A DNA stretch of 64,000 bases from Paratinospora sagittata (Eukaryota; Streptophyta; Magnoliopsida; Ranunculales; Menispermaceae): the NCBI GenBank assembly GCA_035771175.1, contig CM069594.1:45001534-45065533 (forward strand), in the 5' to 3' direction. Shown in pieces: positions 22,010-34,445 of this stretch (its first letter is position 1; each line of letters begins with the position of its first letter). The translations under genes were made by a program, and so were the position numbers. The notes under the pieces were generated by a model that worked only from the letters and a program-made list of their open reading frames with translations, made no database searches and was not told where the DNA came from.

Positions 22010-23634
22010 AAAAATCCATGTAGTTAAGCAAGGCTTTGCGTCTTTCTTCTCAAATAAGTACCTAATGGCGGCATGATCTGTGTAGACAATAACCTTGGAT
22101 TCAATGATGTAAGATCTAAATTTGTCGCATGAATATATGATGGTTGGCAACTCTTTCTCAGTAGTGGTGTAATTTTGTTGAGCTCCATCTAGAGTTTGAC
22201 TAGCATAATATATGGCCCGAAACATCTTGTCTCACTTTTTTTCCAATAACGGCTCCAATTGCATAGTCACTAGCATCGCGCATAATCTCATACAAGTCTT
22301 TCCAATCTGGAACAATCATAATAGGAGCTGAGATCAAAGCCTTCTTTATCAACTCGAAGGCTTCCACACAATGATCATAAAAAACAAAGGGTGTTTTTTT
22401 CTCTAGCAAATTGAAAAGGGCCTTAGCAATCTTAGAAAAGTCTTTGATAAACCTCTGGTAGAAACTGACATGCCCCAAAAACTACAAATACCCTTCACAT
22501 TTTTACCATGTGGATGCTTCTCAATGGTCACTATTTTGGCCCTATCCACCTCAAAACCTTTTGAAGATACCCTATAGCCAAGAACAATGCCCTCTTGGAC
22601 CATGAAGTGACACTTCACCCAGTTAAGCACAAGATTGGTCTCCTCACATCTTTGTAACACTAAAGATAAATTTTGTAAACAATGGTCGAAAGAAGAACCA
22701 AAAACTGAAAAATCATCCATGAATACCTCCATAATGTCCTCAATCATATCATCAAAAATGGACATCATACACCGTTGAAAAGTCGTGAGTGCATTACACA
22801 ACCCAAAAGGTATCCTCAGGAAAGGAAACGTACCATATGGGCAAGTAAAAGTAGTCTTCTCTTGGTCCTCCGGTGCAATAGCAATCTGATTATACTCCGA
22901 ATAACCATCTAAGAAGCAGTAATACTCAAAACCCGCCAATCTATCCAACATTTGATCAATGAAAGGAAGGGGAAAGTGATCCTTCTTAGTGGCCTTGTTC
23001 AACGTCTGGTTGTCAATACACATTCTCCATCCCATAACCGTCCTTGTGGAAGCTCATTATCACCATTCTTAACCACAGTAATTACACTTCTCTTAGGCAC
23101 CATTTGCACTGAACTAACCCAGGAACTGTCAAAAATGGCATAAACATTGTCTGTCTTCAACCACTTTAAAATTTCAGCTTGAACCACCTCTTTCATGGAT
23201 GGATTTAACCTTTTTTGATGCTCAATAGAAGGCTTGCATGACTCCATCAATATTTTATGCATGCAAATCGACGGGAAAATTCATTTGATATCAGATATAG
23301 GCCACCCCAAGGCCGATTTGTGCTCTCTCAAAATGCGTAACAATTTCTCTACCTCAATAGGAGACAAAGATGAAGAGTTGATAACTGAATATGTCGATCT
23401 ATCCCCCAAGAATGCATACCAAAACTGATCCGCTAATGGCTTCAAATCCATTGTAGGTTCAATCACTTCACTCGAAGAAGAAGAATCATCCACATTTTCC
23501 ATCTTAGCTGGAGAAGGGTTGGAAGGTGATGCTTCAAGAGCTAACACACAATGCTGGACATCTTCAGTCATGTCCACCTCTCTAGTAACTGAGTGAGCAA
23601 GACATCTCTACAAAGGGTTCTCCGATGTGGCCTC
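22010..23634 (-). pseudogene. Athila reverse transcriptase and RNase H, broken
   Basis: Minus-strand sense order: 23577-23281 is the pre-RT region. 23262-22999 is the RT start (HQKRLNPSMKEVVQAEILKW, SSWVSSVQMVPK). 23035-22403 is the RT palm with WRMCIDNQTLNKATKKDHFP and the catalytic FMDDFSVFGSS (a YxDD-type motif). 22478-22004 is RNase H ([38 protein letters not shown]). Frame shifts join these blocks, for example between 23035 and 22999 and near 22440. The reaction would be copying of element RNA to DNA. The RNase H frame continues at 8898 beyond the nested B LTR. Confidence 0.85.
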
Positions 23635-25554
23635 TGTTATCTCAATGAACCCCATGATATGAATGTTTTGATGATTCCAAATATCACCAGTCTGTGTATC
23701 TAATGATCATGTCAAGTGTTTCAGATTTATCAAGAATCAAGATCAAGGAACTGTGCTCACAAGCTTATTGAACATAACAAGTAAAGTTTCGAGGCTGTCA
23801 GTACTTGGAATGTAAAGTCTATCGATCAACTTACTCTCAACAAGATTTAATCGTTTGTATACTTTGATTGTAACATTCTAATCGTACCTTATGATTTTTT
23901 AAAGTATTTGATTTGATTAGAAAATCATAATGATTTTAATCATGTTTTATCTAGCTTTAATCGAGAAATCAAAAATCTTTTTTATAGTCTTTCAGGACGC
24001 TAATGTTTTTGCACCGCCCTCCTAGACTTGATGAGTCAGGACACTGATAAAATATTAGAATGCTCAAGGTTGAATTGAACTTCATTAGGACCCTTACTTA
24101 TAAGTAACGTCCTCCCTTTGAGTCAACCTTTGATCGCATCAGGACGCTGACTCAGTTTCAGCTCGTTGAAAGATCTCTTTGTTTTTATTTTGATTTCTAT
24201 CTTTCAGGATGCTGACAGTTATAAGTTAAATAAATTATTAAGACGCTAATTGTGTAAGATCCTCCTCAACTTTAGAATCAACTTAATAACTTTTAGGATG
24301 CTTACCGTCTTTTAGCGTACTTAATATTGTTTTAAAATTGTTTTTAAATATCGAGACGCTAACTCTTGAGTAGTGCCCTCGTGCATTTAAGTGATTTTAA
24401 AACAAAGCAGGATGCTCACTATTAAGTAGTGCCCCCATGACTTAAGTCGTCTAATTGTCAAAGTAAGTCAGGACGCTTACGGTTCAGTAACGCCCTCACT
24501 TCATTGTTCAATAGGACGTTGATGCTCAATGAGCGCCCTCAAAAGAACAAAACGACAAATTTCGTTGTTCTGACATGTACATCCTTTTAGCCACCTTTTA
24601 AGAACAACTTTTCGTACAAAATCAACCTTCTGTATTTGAAAGAGATATTCTCTAATTCACGAACCACGTCTTCTAAAACTTTCCTTATTCGTGTATCTGG
24701 AGAAAATCAGAATGTTCATGAAATGTGTAGTTCCCATTTTCGTGATACATTCTAGTTGTTGTGAGTAAATGTTCACATTTGAAATTTAAATTCAAATGAA
24801 TAACAACTTCATCTCTTCAAGTCTATATATACCAACACTTAACAATCTGTTAAGGCTACCGAAAATTCTCTTAGCAAAAACACTTTTTGAAAGTTAGTCA
24901 AATTTTCATTTGGTCAAGGAAACGTTTAAGTCACTTTTTTTTCAAAGAGTTTTCTTGAGACTTTACGTATTCAAATGATTTTCATACTGAGTTAAATTTT
25001 CATCTTTATCTGAAAATCCATTTGAAATTTCGAATTGTTTTCACTCAAATTTTCAGCACTGTTTTAACTTTTATCATTCTTGCTGAAGGAGAAATTTGAG
25101 AGATAGTTCATAGGATACAGTTGTGCTGAATTTCATATCCTGTAAATTGTATCAAGGTTGTAACAGTATTTACATAAACTACTGAGTTGTCCTTAAACCA
25201 GGTTAGGTCTTCTCACACCCATAAGTTGAGAAAGCTTAGGCTTGTCTCATATCCATAAGTTAGGATAGGTTGGTCTCATGCCTGTAATCTGAGCAGTGTA
25301 ATGGTTGTTCTCACACTTATTAGTTGAGAAAAGGTGTAACGGTTTGATTCTCACCCAGTAAGAGAATCTCTTAGTGATAATGTTAAAATCCTAACTGAGG
25401 AGGTTAGGTAGTGGATGTAGGCAACTAGCCGAACCACTATAAATCGACTGTGCATATTTATTTAATTTAATGCACTTTAAATTTGCCATTGTAATTAATT
25501 TTAAATTGTCTAAGTGTCTAATTCACCCCCCTCTTGGACATATCTGGGCCAACA
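23635..25554 (+). mobile_element. 5' LTR of element A2 (1920 bp)
   Basis: It starts TGTTATCTCAATGAACC and ends CTGGGCCAACA. It has the same hairpin arrays (about 23995-24545 and 25206-25365) and TATA position (24824) as A1, but differs more from the A1 LTRs than those differ from each other (judged by eye). Confidence 0.9.
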
Positions 25555-25556
25555 AT

Positions 25557-25570
25557 TGGTATCAGAGCAG
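25557..25570 (+). other. Primer-binding site (initiator tRNA-Met), element A2
   Basis: TGGTATCAGAGCAG lies two bases after the LTR end, identical to the A1 site. Confidence 0.9.
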
Positions 25571-25610
25571 TGTTGCTCTTCGAAGAAACTTCACAATTTC
25601 TTTGATATCA

Positions 25611-26688
25611 ATGGCAATGACTATAGGTACTATATAGACCACCTCTGTTCAATAGAGACCGGTTTGAAGATTGGATGATAAGGATGAAATCCTTTCTACG
25701 ATCTAAGAATATCAGTTTATGGGAAATGGTTATAAACGACTACACGATGCCCAACAAGCCTATTGAGGTATGAACAAATAAGGAAAGACTAAATGATAAA
25801 CTTAACGCTCAAACTGTCTATGCCTTGTACTATTCTCTTCCCGAGGAAGAAGTAAAAAGGGTAGTCCATCTTGAGAGTGCCAAGGAGATTTGGCAAACAC
25901 TCAAATCACTTCACTGTGAAAATATCAACAATCGAGATGAAAAGCTCAAAGAGTCCAATAGACTATTTGATGCCTTTGAGATATTGGAGAATGAATCTCT
26001 CGATACGACATGCAACAAATATCAATCTATTCTTGACGGAATGCAAGAACTGAATCAGGAAATACTTGCAGAAATATCTCGAGTATATTTTTGTGATAAG
26101 CTTCCAAAGAAATGAAATGATAAGCTAACTAGGTTAGCTGAATATGTTGAGCCATGGGAAATGAGTTTAAAAGAGTTTCGAGATCTCTTGCAAACCATGG
26201 AAGGAAGGGATGAGACTACAGACCTAGTTAGAACATTAGAAGTGCCACTCGTTCACTTTAGGGTTTTAGATAATGAGTCAGTTCATGATAACCTACAATG
26301 TTTTTTACGTTTAGTAAATGAACTTGAATATTTTGGAAAAACCATCTCTTAATCTACTTTAGTACAATATTTTCTAAATATTGGAACCGAAAATTGGAAA
26401 TATAAAGTATATTTTCTAAACGAGTTTTCAAATCCATTTGAAATCAGTTTTCAAGAAATTGACTATATTTTGAGTGGGTTAGAAACATCATCCGAGAGAG
26501 AAGACATTCTTGCTAATGCACCAAGCAGGAACGAAAGTGAAGTTGCTAAAGATTCAGACACAATGAATCAACAATCCTCAGCAAGCACGTCCAAGAAGCT
26601 CAATGAAAGATCACCTGATAGAATGTCGAGAATGAAAACAACATGGAAAACGAAAATAACAAATTATCTCAGCTGCTTCAAAAAGTGA
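25611..26688 (+). pseudogene. Copia-type gag-like protein, copy A2
   Basis: ATG at 25611. The start region is frameshifted, but the block RFEDWMIRMKSFLRSK near 25662-25710 is in one frame with the rest and keeps the base missing in A1. The main frame is broken by stops near 25771, 26113 and 26350. It preserves both 72-residue modules (NKYQSILDGMQELNQE; SVHDNLQCFLRLVNELEYFG) and the same C-terminal block (LNERSPDRMSR). No zinc knuckle is seen. That both copies share this compact layout argues it is the family's normal form and not a private deletion. Confidence 0.75.
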
Positions 26689-27373
26689 CAGAGTGCACAA
26701 GTTGAGGACTTTGTTGTACCTTGAGGTAAAAGTCAAAAATATGCAAAGGTATAAAAGTCACTCTCTTCTCTACTATCATTACTAGAATATATCCATAAGA
26801 CTATTTGAAATAAATGATTATCTTTAATCATGCGTTGCTTAGAATGTTTAAATATTTTTGCTCATGATTAAATTATTGATAGTTGGTTGATGAAATATAA
26901 TTTGCAATATTATTTATTCAACCATACGATACTTGAGTTTATATTGGTCAAATATGCTAAATATTAGAGTTTAAGTATCAATGAGGATGCTAACAATGTT
27001 TGAGGACGCTAATGTGCTCGATGCCATTAATAGTTCCAAAACCAGTCGTCATAAAGAAGACGCTATTCGGTCGCAAATATTAGATGAATTTCACCGCCTT
27101 TAGCTACTAGGTTGCGACACGTGTGAGTGTGTGTTAGGAGTGAGCTTATCGCTTTAGCATCATAAAAACAACCCTTTAGTGACTTAGAAGTCACTTTCCC
27201 TTTTGATGCCCTAGGATGCTTCGACGAAAAGTTCCTAGGAATCCTTTCTGGATTTACTGATGAATCTTCATCCTTAACCTCTGGTAAATCTTGATCTCTG
27301 CTCATTTTTGAATCATTTGATTCCTATTTTGCCTTGTTGCCTCAACTCTTTATCTCTTTTTGTTTGTTTCTCA
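26689..27373 (+). other. Internal spacer of element A2
   Basis: AT-rich counterpart of 14245-14962. No gene is supported; a short minus-strand open frame at 27063-27305 is not conserved in A1. Confidence 0.6.
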
Positions 27374-28266
27374 ATGGCACCCAAACTTGAAAAGCTTCGT
27401 CCCTTTTTTGTGAGAAAGTGAGTTGTTTCACCCACATCACCTCCAGATAGGAGTGTGAGACAGAGAACCGAACTAGCTGAGGAACCCACGCCATCTGTAC
27501 CTACACCTCCTATTGAGACCGTGTCTGGACCATTTCTCCCACCCTCTTCTTCTCAGATAAGAAGAAAGGGAGATAAAGCAAAGAAACTCATTAACCGAGC
27601 TGTAATCAATGGATGCTTTGTTGACTTTGATTTCTTCATTAACTCTCACCTAGACATTCTGTCTTTATTTGAGTTCCAAGGCTGGATCGATTTACTTACC
27701 TTCAATTTAAAATGGTACCCCAGCCTCGTCAGCCAATTTTCTTAATTTACAAAACAATCTATGGTAAAAGAAAAATCTGTTGAGATTTCTCCTTGATTCT
27801 TTTCTGAAGCATTTTCCTTACCGAGTGATGAAAGTGGCCACATACTTTCATTCACTAAAAATAAAGTCCACTATCCAGGCTATAACAACCTTTATGCTCT
27901 TAATCTTATTTCAAAGAAAAAGGACCACTCGAGTGTGGACAAGAAACTCACAAATTAGTCCTTTGAACTTTTTCCCAGAATAATCCACAACATTATTACC
28001 CACATCATTCAGCCTAAAATCGGCAGCAGGGGTAATGTGAGCGACTTAGATTTATTCTTAATCTAGTGTATTCTAGAAAAAAAGAAAGTGAATCTTCCCC
28101 ACATCCTCAAGCATGTAATGGATACAACGATTACTAGAGGAGGAGGTCTGCTACTGGGTATGTACCTCACCACTCTGTAAAAGAGATGTGGTATTGACTT
28201 TAGTGGAGAAATCTTCAAAGAGACCAACAAATACAACTGCATTGGTCAAACCACTGTGAACTTGAT
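27374..28266 (+). pseudogene. Second ORF of element A2, truncated
   Basis: ATG at 27374 gives MAPKLEKLRPFFVRK, then a stop. Later blocks match the A1 protein (RAVINGCFVDFDFFINSHLD; FEFQGWIDLLTFNLKWYPSL) in more than one frame, with many stops. It is cut at 28266 by the B element at a site equivalent to about 15890 in A1. The flank before the cut is ttgat. Confidence 0.7.
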
Positions 28267-28920
28267 TGTTAACCTATACGGTTCATCACTTAGCTCGTCC
28301 CTAAATATACTGTGATAAAGTATATTTTGATGATCACAAACAAAGTACTTTTCGGTGCTAAATGTGCGTGTATCAAGATTTCATCAAAGCACCTAAGGAA
28401 AGCAAAAAGCCAAGGAACAACTCAATCAAGGATCTCAAAGATCATCCAACGGTCAAGTTCATTTCAATCAAAAGGACTTAAACGATCACATCTTGATTTC
28501 AAGATCACTTCACTCGAACGATTTGAACAAGCTTCAAGTCTACATCTCTCGATCAACGTTCACGTCATTCAACTCCGTGCAAAGCTCTTATTGAAGATCT
28601 CATAATGAAAATTGGATTTAACGATTATGAGAAATGAGAAATACACAAAGTGTTCAAGGTATATCTTTTTCTAATCGACATTACTCAAACGTTTTCCAAA
28701 ACCATGCACAAATCACTTGCATACTTGCATGTTTTGATCTTAAGTTTTATGGTATTTCAAATGATTTAATTTTATATATTTAATTTGAAATTTATCGAGT
28801 TTTTATTAGCTTTATCGTATATTTAATCGCGAGTCAAAATTGTTTTTAAAGAGTCTTTCAGGACGCTAATGAAATAGCAGCGCTCTCCTAAACTTGATAA
28901 GTAAGGACGCTGATAGTTCA

Positions 28921-30280
28921 GTCTGTGTATCTAATGATCTTGTTAGGTGTTTCAGATTTATCAAGAATCAATATCAAGGAACTATGCTCACAAGCCTATT
29001 GAACATCACAAGTAAAGTTTCAAGTCTGTCAGTAGTTAGAATGTAAAGTCTATTGATTAACTTACACTCAGCAAGATTTAATTGTTTTCATACTTTGATC
29101 GTAACATTCTAATTGTACCTTATGATTTTTTAAAGTATTTTATTTGATTAGAAAATCATAATGATTTTAATAATGTTTTATCTAGCTTTAATCGAGAAAT
29201 CAAAAATCGTTTTTATAATCTTTCAAGACGCTAATGTTTTAGCAGTGCCCTCCTTGATTTGATGAGTCAGGACACTAATAAAGTATTATAACGCTCAAGG
29301 TTGAATTGAACTTCATTAGGACGCTTACTTATAAGTAGCGGGCTCCCTTTGAGTCAACTTTTGATCGCGTCAGAACGCTGACTCACTTTCAACTCGCTAA
29401 AAGTTCTCTTTGTTTATATTTTGATTTCTATCTTTCAGGACGCTGATAGTTATAAGTTGAATAAATTATCAGGACGCAACTTGTGTAGGAGCGCCCTCAT
29501 CTTTATAATCAACTTAACAAATTTCAGGACGCTTACTGTCCTTCAACGTACTTAATATTGTTTTAAAACTATTTTTAAATATCAGGACGCTAACTCTTGA
29601 GTAGTGCCCTCGTGCGTTTAAGTGATTTTAAAACAAAGAAGGACACTCACTATTGAGTAGTGCCCTCATGATTTAAGTAGTCTAATTGTCAAAGTAAGTC
29701 AGGACGCTTACGATTCAGTAGCGCCCTCACTTCATTGTTCAATAGGACGTTGATGCTCAATGAGGGCCCTCAAAGGAACAAAACGACAAAAATGATATTT
29801 TCGTTGTTCTGACATGTACATCCTTTTAGCCTCCTTTACAGAACAACTTTTCGTACAAAATCAACCATCTGTATTTGTAAGAGATATTGTCTAATTCACG
29901 AACCACGTCTTCTAAACCTTTCCTTATTCGTGTATCTGGAGAAAATCATAATGTTCATGAAATGCGTAGTCGTCATTTTAGTGATACATTTTAGCTGATG
30001 TGAGTAAACATTCATATTTGAAATTAAAATTCAAATGAACAACAACTTCATCTGTTCAAGTCTATATATACCAGCACTTAACAATCTGTTAAGGCTACCA
30101 AAAATTCTTTGAGCAAAAACATTTTTTGAAAGTTAGTCGAATTTTCATTTGGTCAAGAAAACATTTAAGTCACTTTGTTTTCAAAGAGTTTTCTTGAGAC
30201 TTTACGTATTCAAATGATTTTCATACTGAGTTAAATCTCTATCTTTATCTGAAAATCCATTTAAGATTTTGAACTGTTTT
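28921..30280 (+). mobile_element. Fragment of a family A LTR inside LTR B
   Basis: It begins at 'gtctgtgtatctaatgatc', about 60 bp into the A LTR, and stops at 'gaactgtttt', before the A LTR end. It carries the GGACGCT hairpin array (29220-29770) and the TATA-like 'ctatatatac' near 30063. Both edges are blunt joins without duplications, so a plain insertion does not explain it. Confidence 0.75.
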
Positions 30281-30283
30281 TCT

Positions 30284-30540
30284 TGTAAGCAAACCCGCAA
30301 GCGTACGGTGTCGAGTTATAATATATTCCGATGAGAAATCGGGTATCGTCCTTAGGGATATTTACTGCACTAGCTTTCACGTTTTAACCCTAATTTTATC
30401 TAGACAGTCGAAATCGAGTGATTGAGTAATTAAAACAGCAATTAAACTAATTAACTATTAACTAATAATGCAATGTAAATCATATAGGAAATCAATGGAG
30501 AATATACTAGAGGTTCGATGTCACCTCACTCTCAATTATG

Positions 30541-30624
<84 letters not shown>

Positions 30625-31478
30625 ATTAAATCAATTCCTTAGCTTATAAGTCAGGAATCCTAACATTTCTAATTCCCTCTTTTGAAGCAAAACTAGAGTG
30701 TATTCTTGTTGTCTTGGTTTAACTCTTTCGATAAAAACCAAAAACAACAATAACTCATTAAGATCTATGATTTCCACCTAACTACTTCAAAGCTTCTTGA
30801 TCTCCTTGTGAGTCTCACAATAGCCTAGGTTATACTTTCCACATTCCAACCCAAGGTACCCACTTTTGGAGCATCTACCTCGAGTCTATGATCAGTCAAT
30901 CCGTGATCAGGGGGTCAAAGGCATTACACTCAAAAAAGTATAAATAAACTAAGAATAATAATCAAACTATAAAACTAGACATAGCATCAAGTTTGGATCA
31001 ATCTACACCTCTAGAAAGAGGCTTTAGTTCATAACTAAAGACATAAAAATAATAAATAATGGTTCAAACATGAATTGGAACAAAGGAAGACAAACTAGAA
31101 TTGGTGTAGAGATTTTCAATAATCTTCAATACGAATCTTCTTCTCCACTTCATTCCAGCAGTCAAAACCTTCGTTCTCCTCTTTTCCAATGTGTTTTTTC
31201 TCGAAAAACCCTTAAGTTTGATATATTATTAAGCCCCAAAAATTGTGTGAAATAATTAGAAAGTCCTCCTCGTTCTTAAAGTTGCCAAAATTGCAACAAA
31301 ACAACATCTAGCGCCGTGACACTCTGTTAACTATTGTTCCAAAATCGCAACGAAACAACATTCAGTGTTGTGCCGCTCCGAGCCTTCAAACTTCTGCAAT
31401 TTCCTTCTCTTTCAAGCCGTGGCGTTGCGACACCCAGAATGTCAATTTTCCTATGTTTTTATGTGGACTTAGCCAAAT
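30284..31478 (+). mobile_element. Unclassified LTR fragment with Tat/Athila-like terminal signature
   Basis: It starts TGTAAGCAAACCCGCAAGCG and soon has 'gggtatcgtccttaggga', a pair of motifs I associate with LTR ends of Tat/Athila-lineage elements (recognition from memory). No target duplication is found and the right edge is approximate. It contains the long (AT)n tract at 30541-30622. Repeated 'gccgtgacactctg'-like phrases lie at 31310-31440. No gene is supported. Confidence 0.45.
30541..30622. repeat. (AT)n microsatellite, about 80 bp
   Basis: An almost pure AT dinucleotide run. Confidence 0.95.
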
Positions 31479-32633
31479 CTCACTGAAAGATCTTTTAAAA
31501 GTCCTTCAAAGAATGTTTCTTTGAGGACACTGATGGTTATAAGTTGATTAAACTATCAGGATGCTTACTGGATAGGAGCGCCCTCACTTTTGGAAATCAA
31601 CTTAATAACTTTCAGGACGCTGATTGTCCTTTAACATGTTTTTAAATGTCTTAACTAGCAGGACGCTTACATAGTAGTAGCGTCTTCATGTTATGTTTTC
31701 TTATCGAAAAGGACGCTCATGTAATGTAGCGGCTTCATATTTTGTTTTATGTTTTAAAGGCAAGACGTTTTCTTGGATAGCGCCCTCATGCACTTAATAA
31801 TTTTAAAACATAGCAAGACATTGACTGTGCATTAGAAGCCTCAAGGTTTAAGTCGTCTAAAGTCATACGTAAGTCAGGACGTTTACGAGTTAGTAGCGGC
31901 CTCACTTAAGTGTTCAGCAGGATGCTTTACATAATAAGCGCCCTCAAGGAACAAAATGACAAAATTGATATTATGCGTTAAGACACTGATTACGAAATCA
32001 AGATGCAAATTCAACTACCGTCACTGTTTAAATGAGTACACTACGTCAGTTACTTTTTCAGAACATAATATTGCACAGAGTCCTTTTCAAACCTATTAGA
32101 GACCTTCTCTGATACATCAAAGAAGTTCTTCTAAAACTTTCCTCTTTCATGAAATCCGAGAAGAACCAGAATGTGTATGAAAATTGTAGTTGCTATTTTC
32201 ATGTAACATTCTAGCCGTTGTGTGAAAACGTTCACATTATTTAAACTTCAAATGTCTAACGGCTATGTCCCATTAAGTCTATAAATACGAACACTTAGGA
32301 CCAAACAACTTGTCAATCACTTTGTGTTGTGCCAATACTTTCTAAAAGTTAGTCTGAGCCAAATGAATTTCATTTTCTAATCTATCAAAGTATTTTCACT
32401 AATACCTATACGATTTTCATACTGAACTTCAATTCTATTTTATATTTGCAAATTTGTTTTATATTGGTATCAACTGAAATTCTCAACACTTATTCATATC
32501 TCGTATCATTCTTGCTGATAATAGAATTTGAGAAATAGTTCAAGATATACAGTCGTACTTAATTTCATATCTTAAGTATTGTATTGAACTATATCAGTAG
32601 TTGCGTTAAACTACTGATCGTTGAAGCAAAAGT

Positions 32634-32636
<3 letters not shown>

Positions 32637-32681
<45 letters not shown>
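32637..32681. repeat. (AT)n microsatellite in LTR B
   Basis: A TA dinucleotide run of about 44 bp, absent at the matching place of the inverted B LTR around 11170. Confidence 0.9.
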
Positions 32682-33621
32682 TATATCTATTTTGAAAATT
32701 GTTTGTCTTTGATTTACACCAGCCCTCTGTTTTTAACGTCAATATTTGTTTGGTATATTTTATCTTTCGATAAAGCACTGATTTTCATCTCATAACATTC
32801 GTGCTTTTCGAAACTGCACTTGAGCAATACCGAACATTGAAAGGTAAGGGACAAAAGGTGTATTTCAACTTAGCATTACCTATTTGATATTTCATATTTT
32901 TGTAATGCTATGTAATGTGCTTAAATGTAAAGTGATCTACTGTGTTATAACCACCCAACATCTTAGTGTTGTAATGCTAGTGTGTTCCTGGATTGAAACA
33001 ACCAGGACAAGTGAAGGTAGTTTACTTGATGATTTCAGGATTGAAATCATATAGGTTATCTCTTAGCCTTTAAAAGAGAAATCGGTTCATCCTCATCCAA
33101 TAAAAGGGTAGGTGTGTCCTTAACCTTAAAAATGATAGGTTATCTCTCAGCCTTAAAAGAGAAACAGGTTGTTCCTTATCCCGCAAAAGGATCACGGTTC
33201 ATCCTTAGCCATTAAAAGGAACATGGGTTTCTCCTCATGCTGGAAAAAGAAAATTGGTTCTTCCTTAGCCAGTAAAAGGAACATAGGTTTTTCCTAATCT
33301 TGGAAAAAGGAAATTGTTCATCCTTAGCTCGTGAAAGGATAGGTTTGCCTTTAACCTAAAAAAGGGCAGTTGCAACGGTTTGGTTCTCACCCGTAAGAGA
33401 ATCAGTTAGTGGATTGAAAAAATCCTAATCGGGAGATTAGGTAGTGGACGTAGGCTTGGTCGAACCATTATAAATTTGTGTGTCGAACTTTTGCATTTTA
33501 GTGTGTGTTCTAATTTGCATCATATTCCAATTAACTTATGTAAATCACCTAAGTTATTGGAAGAATATTTGAAATTGACCATCGCACCCAATTCACCCCC
33601 CTTTTGGATGGGACCAACAAG

Positions 33622-33635
33622 TGGTATCAGAGCAG
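33622..33635 (+). other. Primer-binding site (initiator tRNA-Met), family B
   Basis: TGGTATCAGAGCAG lies two bases after the LTR end at 33619. Confidence 0.9.
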
Positions 33636-33980
33636 GTTCTCTGAAATTGGTCTAGCAACCTAGAGTCTAGATCCTATGGTCAATTTAGGGTTCGCTTTGG
33701 TGTTTTTGTATTTTGTATTTTTAGGATAGAAATTCTAGAAATCCTGCTGCCACCTTGTCGCAACCTCCTAGGTGTGATTATTCCTTCGATCTCTTATCGA
33801 GATATTTCGCATTTAATCATACTCTTCGGCACATGACTCTTTGTCATTCATGCATTTAATGTAGACTTTGTTTTCGATGCCTATAAGCTTGCTCCATACG
33901 TTTTCCTTCTCACTTCACTTCCCTGCACTAAATTGCTCCTCATTCATCTTCTTCATTTCGTCTCCTTTTCTATCTCTCTA
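33636..33980 (+). other. Leader of the B element
   Basis: Sequence between the primer-binding site and the ATG at 33981. No gene seen. Confidence 0.5.
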
Positions 33981-34445
33981 ATGGCATCCAAAGTACCTAA
34001 GTCTAAGAAAAGAGCTAAAGAGAAATTCCCTTCCACTTCTAGTGATTTTCTTTTGTCGTCTTTTTAATCAGATGGATCTGATGAAGAATATTCCAGGGAA
34101 ACCCAAACGTCTCCACTAACCTCCAAAGAACCTCTGCAACCGCTTCCTGCTGCAGCGTCTCTTGAGGAACAGTTTGCCAAGCTTAGTGATTTTTTATCCT
34201 CCAGTGTTCAAGTTGTTCTAGTCATGCTAAACGAGCACGAGAACCGACTGAAAGAGCTTGAAGCCAAGGTGAAACATCAGAGAGATCTGATGATGGCACC
34301 GTTTGAGGAAAATGAGGAATCCCGAGCTTTAATTGAAAAGGTTGTCCATGTAAGCACCGCCACTCCCATGGCTCGCAGGACCAATAGCTTTTATGATTGT
34401 CCTCGCTCAGATGTCTCTGCTCCGGTCTCTCCTAGGAATATCTAG
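33981..34445 (+). pseudogene. Degenerate small ORF of the B element
   Basis: ATG at 33981 (MASKVPKSKKRAKEK) opens a frame of 154 codons ending at 34445, with one internal TAA at 34065. The N-terminus is basic, the middle is Ser/Pro/Glu-rich, and residues about 75-105 (LNEHENRLKELEAKVKHQRD) look like a coiled coil. I do not recognise a domain. Its place after the leader, and a 'MAS/MAP-K' start like that of the A second ORF, suggest an element-encoded protein. No gag, RT or integrase follows before the satellite. Confidence 0.45.

Larger units (their letters stand above)
3329..23634 (-). mobile_element. Athila-like Ty3/gypsy retrotransposon, split by nested insertions
   Basis: The minus-strand Athila parts are 3329-3455 and 6321-8898 (LTR/3' UTR, polypurine region and integrase end), then 22010-23634 (RNase H and RT). 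The classification rests on the RT/integrase sequences and on a signature at 7106-7160. Read on the minus strand, that signature runs 'cattgaggacaatg' then 'taagtttgggggag', typical of Athila 3' regions. The RNase H frame reads across the 13.1 kb insertion at 8899-22009 (TTWIF on one side, LLLQEFELEIRDKKG on the other), so both halves are one element. Neither outer end is well defined. On the right a family A element starts at 23635; on the left the copia LTR ends at 3328. Confidence 0.8.
23635..28266 (+). mobile_element. Second family A element (copy A2), 5' part
   Basis: 5' LTR at 23635-25554, primer-binding site at 25557, broken gag-like ORF at 25611-26688 and broken second ORF at 27374-28266. 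It is interrupted inside ORF2 by the B element at 28267. Its 3' LTR is not found in sequence. The left flank is gcctc (23630-23634), inside Athila sequence. The layout is the same as in A1 and again shows no pol. Confidence 0.85.
28267..33619 (+). mobile_element. 5' LTR of a family B element (mosaic, interrupted)
   Basis: It starts TGTTAACCTATACGG inside element A2 and ends GGGACCAACA before a primer-binding site. True B sequence is 28267-28920 and 31479-33619, matching the inverted solo LTR (20250-22009 and 10345-11235). Between them lie an A LTR fragment and a Tat/Athila-like fragment, and about 140 bp of B sequence is missing. A TATA box is at 32280. Hairpin series are at 31530-31950 and 33050-33380. 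Confidence 0.8.
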
